Source: Magnolia sinica
Taxonomy: Eukaryota; Streptophyta; Magnoliopsida; Magnoliales; Magnoliaceae
Assembly (NCBI RefSeq): GCF_029962835.1
Contig: NC_080577.1
Span: forward strand, 27,200,501 to 27,264,500
Direction: 5' to 3'
Length of the DNA stretch: 64,000 nt
Under the pieces are notes generated by a model, which saw only the letters and a list, made by a program, of their open reading frames with translations, did not search any database and was not told where the DNA came from. Shown here one piece after another: positions 56,320-64,000 of the stretch. Made by a program: the position numbers and the translations under genes. Position 1 is the first letter of the stretch. Every line of letters starts with the position of its first letter.

Positions 56320-58049
56320 TGCGAGCTTAACAGTCCTAGAGAGGGGGATGGGTGAGTAGGACTGTCAAATAAAAAATGAACTTATTAAAATAATAAATAA
56401 ATCAAAAATCTCAATAACACTAGTATTGAAAAATTGATTCAAACTTAGTTCGTAGGACAACCTTCACAAAAAATAAAGTTTTAGGTAGGACAACCTTATT
56501 GCACGAACGTTTGTAAGGATCAAGATCTCAAACAAGCAAGAGATAATAAAGATATCTATTACAAGCATTCACCACATTGGCATAAATAAAATTACAACCA
56601 TTTTCCACATATGCAAAAAGTAAATATTCACCACAACACCAAAAATTATAGTGGTTCGGTGTGTACACCAACTGTTCTCAAACAGTCACACCTACTCCAA
56701 TCTCAATAATCACAATCCACGTGATATTGACTTTCATTAAAAACAAGGTTTTCACAGGGTCACCTTAAAACCCGATATAGTTGTGATTTTAAAAGGCTAT
56801 TACAAACAAACACCCCACACTGAGATTTTCTGACTATCTTAGAAAAACCAACAAATGAGCTTTTCTAGCTATCTCATAAAAAATCAAATATAAAAAGTAA
56901 AATGATACTTATCTTTCACCAAAGATGAAGTTGTAGTTGTAGATCGCTTTTCTTGAATGACGAATGTTCAATGTTCAATCCAATAGAAAGGGTCCAGGGT
57001 TCTAATTGATTTTAATTAGTTTTAAACCCAAAGACTACTTGCATTAATTCCCTCGAATCTCAATAAGAGTAAACACTCTTTTTGATAAATCATAATGACA
57101 GGGCTTTGAGATAAATGAATTAATGAAAAAACTATAAAATAAAATTATAATATACCGCTTGAAAGCTTAACAATAAATGATGCTTCTCTCTCTCTTGAAT
57201 TAGGGTTTTGATAGGCTTAAGTTGTATTTTCGGATTGAAAAAGGACCTCAATTTATAGTCGCAAAATCCGTTCCTTCGACTGGTCGAAGCACCAGATTCA
57301 GTTCCAATAAATTTTCAAATTTGAGCGGGATAAGTTCCAACAGATCTTCGACTGGTCGAGGGTGACCTTCGACTGGTCGAACAGTCTGGTCGACTGATCG
57401 AGCAAGCTGAATCCGATTAGATTATCGTTGCTGGACTTCGAGTCAATGAACCTTCGACTAGTCGAAAGGGGTCCTTTGACTGGTCGAGGACTCCACTCAA
57501 CTGGTCAAAGATGCAACAAAAATTTTGTTACACTTCAGCTGTTCCCTGGACTAGTCGAGGAATTTCTTAGATTGGTCGAAGCAAAAGTTAAACAAGTCAA
57601 AATTCAATCAATTATATGTATAAAAGCTCAAATTAAATATGTTTTGAAGGCCCCTAAATCTAAGGTCTTTCTAGGGTTTAAATTACCTATATGGATTGAA
57701 CTTCGTAGAAACTTGAAGTTCTCAAAGGAGTTTTTGATCTTCTACTTAGAAGATTCATTAGTAGGAGTTGAACTTGCATTTAGAGCTTGATCTTCTATTA
57801 ACATTTTTAGTAAAACTTGAACTTGAACTTGAGACTTGATCTTTCACTCAGAGCTTGATCTTCTACTAGCAATTTTAGTAGAACTTGATCTTGAAGGTGA
57901 ACTTTCCATCTTGATCCACGTGACTTGAACTTTAGCTTGACTTCAATTTGAATATAAGCTAGACTTCAACTTGAACATGAGCTTGTCTTTAACTTGAAGA
58001 ACACTATGTTAATTTTAACAAGATGAAATTTGATAAACCAGGTGTAACA
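56320..58049 (-). repeat. Copia 2 5' LTR (about 1.73 kb)
   Basis: The + strand starts TGCGAGCTTAAC next to the PBS and ends GTGTAACA; in element sense it begins TGTTACACCTGG. There is no second copy to confirm the outer boundary. It contains a cluster of TTCGACTGGTCGAA-type palindromes (57,275-57,580) and a two-copy repeat of about 75 bp (GAGCTTGATCTTCTA...TAGTA) at 57,785-57,890. Confidence 0.68.
57275..57580. repeat. Cluster of short palindromes TTCGACTGGTCGAA
   Basis: About nine exact or near copies of a 12-14-bp imperfect palindrome in 300 bp (CTTCGACTGGTCGAAG, CTTCGACTGGTCGAGG, TTCGACTGGTCGAAC, TTCGACTAGTCGAAAG, TTTGACTGGTCGAGGA and others). Each could form a small hairpin or bind a dimeric protein. 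Confidence 0.8.
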
Positions 58050-58110
58050 TGTGCGTTAAACATAATAGCACTTACAAAACTATACAAGGAAAGAAGAGTC
58101 AAAGGACAGT

Positions 58111-59804
58111 TCAGGGACTTGCCTTCAGAAGGGAGATGGTGACCTCTTGCAACACATCCATTGGATGGAGGGCCGACAAGGCAGTGATGTTCCTCTCATC
58201 CACATGGCGAGATGGCCATTCAGCGAGCTTTGCTAAAGGGCCCAGCTCGGAAGTCAACCCACTACCCTCCGCCTCATGGGCAGGAGCCCTAGCGTTAAGG
58301 GCAGAGCGAGCTCCTCCCTTTATCTCGTGAACAACATGAGGTGCTCTCTCAACCCTATGGGCAGAAGACCCCTCATCACGGATGTGCTCTAGTTCGGCGG
58401 CAGCGGCAACAGCAGCAGAGGGCACCTCACCCAAGACAACCATGGGTTGCTCAATGGGAGTTGGGATCCCGGGCGGAGGGTTTACCACAATCCTAGCCGG
58501 CACTTTACCTCGATAAGGAGCCCCCTCTTTCACCACTTTCCTAAGCCGCTCCATCTCGGCTAAGAAAGGAAGTTTCATCTTCTTCGAGTGACAAGGATTA
58601 CTAGACATATCTGTAAGAACCGAACCAAAAAGTAGAAAATAAAAGGAAGAACTCGAAAAATGATGGGTAAACCCGACCAAGCATGTCATACCTAATGGCC
58701 TAGGAGCGACCTGGGATATACCGGCCTAGAAGAGAGATCGAGAGGTGATTAACTTCCTCCAAATCCTCTGAGCAGGCTTCAACAATATCGCACGAGCAGT
58801 ACGCTAAAGCTGCGATGAGGAAAGCTCGGACTGTACGGGAGGAAAGCCCGCTACAAAAATAAAAAATAAAAAATCAACATAAGTCCAAGCTATGCTTGAC
58901 CTACTTCAATTCAACAATTCCCACCTGCAGTCGTAAATTCGGTAGGAACACCAATCGTCGAGTCTGCCCACTCCCCATACATGAATAACTATTTATCTTT
59001 CTGTCGTTTATTGGATGAAGGGTTACCGGTTATGAGAGTCTGGCCTCGGTTGGCCTGAGCAGGAAAATAGTACCATCCCAGGTTCATGGAGTTAATTGTT
59101 ACCCTGTACAAATACAGGAACTCATCTATAGACAACTCAGGATGACCGAGCTGTGGCCAGAGAACACAAGTCTCAATCAATGCCCTCTAGGCATTTGGGA
59201 TCAACTGACCCAGGGCTAACCTCAAGGCGGTGACAACTCTCTAGACCACGAGATGCAAGGGTAAATGGAGATCACACTGCAGAGCTACAACGTAAACAGC
59301 CAACTCGCCCTCGCGAGGCTGACACAATACCTCCCCTACTTTGAGCACTCTAAGTACCATCGACTCAGGGATTTAATTATCCCTCCTTACTCGGGCCAGG
59401 TTAGCACCCGTCATGGTGGACCCGAAGGTACCGACCTCCCTAGGCTCAACAGAGGGACCTCCTGACCCTAACCGAATGCCCTCCTCGCTGACTCCCTGAA
59501 ATTCCATCTCCTCGCCTCCCGGCTCTGAGGAGGAAGGGACAGGCCTATTCATCCGGATGTCCTCGAGGGAATGGTATGAATCATTATGAAAAGCTCCCGA
59601 CACCGACCAATTGCCAAACATGTCCGACATCCCAACCAAAGTCAACAAGAAAAGAAATGCTATGAAAGCCGACAAAGGGGAAAATACAGGCTGGAGAAGG
59701 GAATATTGCCGGGAAGAGGGAAAGAAAAAGGATTTTTGACTTACCAGAAATTGCCTAGTCCAGTGGAGAGCAAGACAACAGAATGAAAATAAGGGGTTGG
59801 ACAT
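58111..59804 (-). pseudogene. Antisense ORF of the Gypsy element, interrupted
   Basis: Located between integrase and the 3' LTR but on the opposite strand. 59,804-59,373 has MSDMFGNWSVSG, SLEDIRMNRPVPSSSEPGGE and GGPSVEPREVGTFGSTM. Continuing through stops, 59,340-58,989 gives text rich in IPES-like, LHPVVRELSPPLGLALGQLI, WPQLGHPELSIDEFLYLYRV and NLGWYYFPAQANRG blocks, the plant mobile-type pattern seen in Tat antisense ORFs. The clean distal frame 58,689-58,111 is Ala- and Glu-rich. Established knowledge: Tat-group Gypsy elements often carry extra ORFs here, sometimes antisense. Its role is not known to me, and this copy is disabled by stops. Confidence 0.72.
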
Positions 59805-59815
59805 TCCTCCCCCTC

Positions 59816-59821
59816 TTTATA
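59816..59821 (-). promoter_or_regulatory. TATA box candidate for the antisense ORF
   Basis: The minus strand reads ATCGATATAAAGAGGGGGAG, a strong TATAAA. It is only about 12 bp before the first ATG (59,802-59,804), so transcripts would start inside that frame. The next Met codon (MSDMFGNW) would then be the real start. Confidence 0.45.
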
Positions 59822-60188
59822 TCGATACCCAGCCCAGCGCATTCATGACTTGTAATTAATTCCCCAGCACGAGAAGCTGTAATGTTGCACGTAAACACCC
59901 TCCCTAGGGACCACATGGCAAGCACTCAACTTAACAGCGAGCTCGAGCACTGATCCATGGACAGCTGGTGCCCAATCATATGCTCGACAACCAAACGACG
60001 CCGTCACTCGTGCCACTCCTAAGATACGCAGTCATTATTAAAGAATCCACTTCGATCCATGCTCTCGCTGCCTCTCCCCCATGTGTCATAACATCAGAAT
60101 GACATGATCTCTCGATCTCTCGACCTACTCGACATCAAGCAGAAGTCGGTCCACAATAACTTGCTCCCCGAGGACCTGAAAATCGCTT

Positions 60189-60202
60189 GAGAGCAAGGGG
60201 GA
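60189..60202 (+). other. Polypurine tract of the Gypsy element
   Basis: GAGAGCAAGGGGGA lies four bases before the 3' LTR start TGTTGTGGG. This is the normal position and composition of a plus-strand priming site, and it confirms the orientation. Confidence 0.8.
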
Positions 60203-60206
60203 CCAC

Positions 60207-60799
60207 TGTTGTGGGTAAAAATGGGCTGGCCAGGATGACTCAAGATGGGAGGACGACTTCCATAAAAAAACCTACTAAGCCATAACTCGCTCGACCTTAA
60301 AGTCGAACAGGGTCCAACCAGCGTTAACTACAACATCAAGCTCAGCCTGATCGACCTCGAGCTTAAGATCATCTTCAGTCCACCTAAGCTAGATGATAAG
60401 TTCGGTCCAAGCCTAAAGTCGAGCTTGGCCTTACACGTCGGCCTGGTTGGCCTACCACTGCCTAGAATCTACTGGAAAATTCTCCCTTAGATTTTCTCCA
60501 GGAGTATCGGAGAAATAATCGCGCTTCCTTGAAATCAACTTCCTAATACGACACAATATCGTATGGTAGATTCATTGCCATACCCGACACTGCCTCCAAG
60601 GGGCCTATATATACATGCCCCTTCCATAAAGAAAGGTATACAAAATTCTAAGCCTTTAACCCAATCTTCGACTGGACCCAGATTCCTTGGCCTAACTTTG
60701 CATCGGAGGGTCCCCTGTTTAAGCCAGGGTCTTCTTTGTCCATTTCTTGTGCAGGCACTTAAAGGTCTAGGAAAGGCTAACCAATTTTCTGCATCAACA
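60207..60799 (+). repeat. Gypsy 3' LTR (593 bp, complete)
   Basis: Begins TGTTGTGGGTAAAAATGGGC and ends GCATCAACA, with TGTTG/CAACA inverted ends. Near 60,607 it has CTATATATACATGCCCC, a TATA-like promoter. Its first 276 bases match the two truncated 5' copies at 46,179 and 50,460. The right flank GAGAG matches the left target site. Confidence 0.9.
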
Positions 60800-60804
60800 G
60801 AGAG

Positions 60805-62117
60805 CATGTGATTCAGTTGGTATATTTTTATCCTTAGTGCCATATTAATTTATTAAATACAATTTCTACCCATATTCATTTATAACTTTTTTTTTAAAAT
60901 TTTAACTTGAATTATTTTATATAATCCCCTGTCTTTAGAGTCATCTACAAAAACACACCCACTTTAAAATATTTAAAGTAACCAACCTAACTTTTGTGTT
61001 GTTATTCAACACATACCTAGCATTGTATGCCATTTCGATTGTACGGAGTTTTTATAACTATGTTTTGTGATCGAGAACTGAGTGCGGCTGAGCAGTTGAG
61101 AGATTTGGAGAGCTGCCAATATTTGCAAAGTCAATTAAGAGGCAAGACGCTACCAATTGAGAAGCATCCAAAAGCAACACGGTCGAGAGACATTCAAAAA
61201 AGGAACAGTAAAAAGACACGTGCTAAAGGGACAAAAATATCTAGATGGCAACTCTTCGACTACCGTAACAGAAAAAATAAATAGAAGAAACGTTTGAAAA
61301 ATAACTACATAATAAATCTATAAATAATAGAAATAACGAGACAACAACACACAAACAAATACAACAAACAAATTAACTCTATCAATTTATCTTAGCTCAG
61401 TCTATCTTAGGAGTAGTGATAATCCAGTAGTAATAATTTCTTAGTTATAATTCAAGTTTATACTTATACACTGAACTTGATCCTTATCCAATACAAGTAG
61501 TTATTTCAAGAGACTCATTCTTGCAATTGTCCTCAGTTACCGACTGTAAGTTTTTCCTTTCGTTTGATTGCCTTTGTAAAAGGCTAAAATGCCATTGGGT
61601 TAAAGCTTACCATGGTAAAATCGGACCCACCACCTTCCCCTTCTATCATTGGCCATGTTAAAATCAGCACCACCTCACAAACACTCTTCATCACTAAATT
61701 CCAACCGGAATGGCAGTCCATCTCCACTTGCGTGGACCATTCCCTAACCACCAACCCACTCTTTGAACCCGTCTCCTAACTCTACGTCTTTCGATTTCAC
61801 CAGCCATAAGAAATTCACCTCTGGTTGCTTCAACTCAATTGTGATCCATTATTGGAGCAGATCTATAACAATTGGTATCTCATATTCATTTACCACCATT
61901 ATGAAAATGGTGGTGATTCATTTTCTCCACCTCAGCACCATATATAAAACTATCCAGACCATATAAATTGTGGGACCCTTTCTGATGGTTCATATTTCTA
62001 AAATTATGCCCCAATCAAGAGATCATAACCATCCATGTGCAAGGTGAAAGAGGTCTGAAACTAATAAGGGAGCCTACCCAGCTCACACAGGTCAGGGTGG
62101 AGTGGGAAGGTGGCTTT
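60805..62117. other. Intergenic DNA, no gene seen
   Basis: AT-rich. One 85-codon open frame (61,027-61,284, basic C terminus) has no recognisable motif and no supporting context. No repeat structure was noticed. Confidence 0.5.
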
Positions 62118-62860
62118 GTTGCATGTGTGGGGCATTGTGATGTATGTGTTTTTATTCAAGTCGTCCATACGATTTTCCAACTCATTTTAAGGCATGAGCC
62201 AAAAATCAAAGCATATCCAAAGCTCAAGTGAACCACACCGCGTAAAACAGTGGGGGTGATGACGTCCACCTATGAAACCTTCCCAAGGCCTAGGATGATG
62301 TTTATTTTTCTTCCAACCTATTCATACGGTCAAGCAGACTGGATGGAGGGAAAATACAAATATCAACTTGATCCAAAACTTATACGGCCCCTTGGAAGTT
62401 TTGAACGCTAAGCATTCAATTCCAAATTTTTTTTAGTGTGGCCCACTTGAGTTTTGTACTTACCTGATCTTTGGGTCCACCTCTAAAATGATACGGTGAA
62501 AATAGTGAATGAGGTGAATCTCTCAAAAAAATATTCATGATGTTCACTAAGTATTTTAACCTTTGAACAGTCCCTGTTTGGATATACCACATTTTTTGAC
62601 TTGTCGCATTTTTTGATCCACCCCCTAACATGAACTAAAGAGCACATATGACCAGGTGGATTTTTTTAAAAAAATGATGGTGGGCCCCGCAAATGGTTAA
62701 ACGATAGATATTTAACAACCAATGTTTCTTGTCATGTGGCCCACTTGAGTTTTATAACTGCCTGATTTTTTTTTGTCTCACCACCTAAAGTGAACTAGCA
62801 AAATGGTGGACGGGGTGAATTTCTCAAGAACATTATGGTGGGCCCTAGGATCTTGTGAAT
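62118..62860. repeat. Degenerate foldback element(s), copy 8
   Basis: The left arm GGGGCATTGTGATGTATGTG, TTTTAAGGCATGAGCC, AGTGAACCACACCGCGTAAA is followed by the usual loop (TAGGATGATGTTTATTT, TCCAACCTATTCATACGGTC). The right side has two or three partial right arms in succession (GTGTGGCCCACTTGAGTTTT near 62,440; ATGTGGCCCACTTGAGTTTT near 62,740; TGGTGGGCCC near 62,685 and 62,838). This suggests tandem duplication of that arm. Confidence 0.55.
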
Positions 62861-62949
62861 CATCGCACAATTTCCAAGACAACTACAGGTGTCTAACGCA
62901 CGCATTCCCCAAACATTGGTAGATTAGGTGCAGCCTGGACCTCACCCAG

Positions 62950-63154
62950 GCCTGATTGTGGGCCCATCTCGATGCATGTATTGTATATCCACACCGTCCA
63001 TCCATTTTGCTAACTCACTTTATGGCGTGAGCCTAGAAATTAAACAAATTTGAACCACAAGTGGACCGCACCATGCGAAACAGTGGGAATTATGTTGCTT
63101 ACCATTAAAAACTTTATATATGTGTTTGATTGATACTGCCCACTCATTTTAGGC

Positions 63155-63199
<45 letters not shown>

Positions 63200-63517
63200 A
63201 ATAGCGGGTGAGTTGACCAAATGAAACCGCGGGGATAATGATGCCTATGGTTGAAACCTTCATAGGGCCCACCATGATGTTTATTTGCCATCGAACACAT
63301 TCAGAAGATTATATAAACATGGATGAATGAAAAACACAAATATCAACTTCATCCAAAACTTATGTGGCCACCAAGAAGTATTCAACAATAAGTGTTCAAT
63401 TGCCATTGTTTCTAGTGGTGGTGCGGTCAACCTACAATTCAGATATGTGTCATTTTTGTGCTCGTGGCCTAAAATGAACTTGCATAATGGATGGACAACG
63501 CCGATCACATATACATC
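62950..63517. repeat. Foldback element, copy 9, cut by a new LTR
   Basis: The left arm is TGGGCCCATCTCGATGCATG, TATCCACACCGTCCATCCAT, ATGGCGTGAGCCTAGAAATT. The right arm runs CTAGTGGTGGTGCGGTCAAC, CGTGGCCTAAAATGAACTTG, ATGGATGGACAACGCCG, CACATATACATC and is interrupted at 63,518 by an LTR. The loop is lengthened by a (GA)n microsatellite at 63,159-63,195. Confidence 0.65.
63159..63195. repeat. (GA)n microsatellite
   Basis: An uninterrupted run of about 18 AG units within the foldback element. Confidence 0.95.
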
Positions 63518-64000
63518 TGTAACGCCCTGAAAATCGGGGGTTGTGTAAATGCCCAACCTCCGAGTTCTAACACATCACTTATGCAACATAATTGATGGTG
63601 ATTGAATGTTGTATATGTTAGTACGTGTAAACATGAATGAGATCATACCAAAACAGTAATTCATACTCCAAAACAGTTAAGTTACGCAAGCAGAAGACTA
63701 AAAGAGGTGTATAAGCATAGATAAAACGTATAGACCGTTTCCGATCTTCAGAGTATGAATACATTGCCAGGTCAAATAAATATAAGTATCGTTCAAAATA
63801 CAAAATGTCAAAAGAGTGGTAGTCCTCTACAAAACATGAACCTTGAAGCCCCGTCGATTTAGAACGGTCTACATAAAACCGCCGGAATACTACATATATG
63901 AGAATGCCTCCTCATCATTCTCAAAGTCTGGCTCTACCTCGCCGGTTAAACAGGGTCTGGTTGGTATTTAAAACACCGTCCCATAACGTGGGAGTGAGTG
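63518..64000 (+). repeat. Start of an LTR, truncated by the window end
   Basis: TGTAACGCCCTGAAAATCGG is a typical plant Gypsy LTR start. It interrupts the right arm of a foldback element, so the insertion is younger than that repeat. The expected target site to the left would be ACATC (63,513-63,517). Nothing of the internal region is visible. Confidence 0.6.

Larger units (their letters stand above)
54880..58049 (-). mobile_element. Second Copia element, 5' half only, nested in the Gypsy element
   Basis: Minus-strand order: 5' LTR (58,049-56,320), tRNA-Met primer binding site (56,299-56,312), gag (about 56,222-54,885). Protease, integrase, RT and the 3' LTR are absent, so the element lost its 3' part by deletion at the left junction with Gypsy integrase. 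Unlike Copia 1 it has a long LTR and a gag with a serine/acid-rich C-terminal segment. Confidence 0.8.
46179..60799 (+). mobile_element. Ty3/Gypsy retrotransposon, Tat-like, rearranged
   Basis: The outer ends are TGTTATGGG (46,179) and GCATCAACA (60,799), flanked by the same 5 bp, GAGAG (46,174-46,178 and 60,800-60,804). The order protease, RT, RNase H, integrase is Gypsy. A gag of the KKFRRDHPNRYDGRPKG type and a long antisense ORF after integrase suggest the Tat (Retand/Ogre-like) group. Later changes: the 5' LTR was cut after about 263 bp and fused to gag, the 5' portion was tandemly duplicated, a Copia element landed after integrase, and an LTR fragment replaced part of RNase H. Partial 5' LTR versus 3' LTR look roughly 88-90% identical by eye. 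Confidence 0.88.

Noticed and set aside
61027..61284. 85-codon open frame with a basic C terminus
   Set aside because: No family motif, no splice support and no promoter context; within the chance range for this much AT-rich DNA.

Overview
This is nuclear DNA of a flowering plant, dense in transposons. The evidence is a split gene with GT-AG introns, a CT-rich 5' leader, tRNA-Met-primed Copia elements, a Tat-type Gypsy element, plant L1 and RTE LINEs, and many short inverted-repeat elements. The recurrent GTGGGGCCC / GTCCATCCATTTT foldback repeats remind me of magnoliid genomes such as the laurel and magnolia families. That placement is recollection, not proof.

Layout. (1) 1-14,854 is intergenic: a decayed Copia element on the minus strand (2190-6606), foldback repeats and a small tandem array. 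(2) 14,855 to about 43,055 (minus strand) holds the only host gene I can support. I rebuilt it from nine exons: one noncoding leader exon and eight coding exons. They join in frame to 519 codons including the stop. The product has a hydrophobic segment near residues 96-118 and another near the C terminus, and I cannot name it. (3) Its second intron has grown to about 17.2 kb (23,039-40,279). It holds an RTE LINE, a nearly full-length L1 nested inside that RTE, and two further L1 elements in tandem. The latter carry a hAT-like MITE, a Harbinger-like MITE (itself holding a foldback repeat) and a solo LTR.

(4) 43,492-52,070 is a direct tandem duplication of a 4.3-kb unit. The unit contains foldback repeats and the 5' part of a Ty3/Gypsy element, already deleted between the 5' LTR and gag. 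(5) The Gypsy element continues through RT, RNase H and integrase. A truncated second Copia interrupts it (about 54,880-58,049). It then carries an antisense ORF, a polypurine tract and its 3' LTR, which ends at 60,799. Both outer ends are flanked by GAGAG, so they come from one insertion. (6) 60,805-64,000 is intergenic with more foldback repeats. At 63,518 a new LTR starts inside a foldback and runs off the window.

No transposon here looks coding-competent. All sequence reading was by eye. Identities and boundaries are approximate unless tied to a stated duplication or splice phase. I saw no undescribed defence or metabolic system. The most informative features are the dated nesting order, the giant LINE-filled intron, the duplicated Gypsy 5' end, the antisense ORF, the foldback family, and the short-palindrome clusters in two unrelated Copia LTRs.
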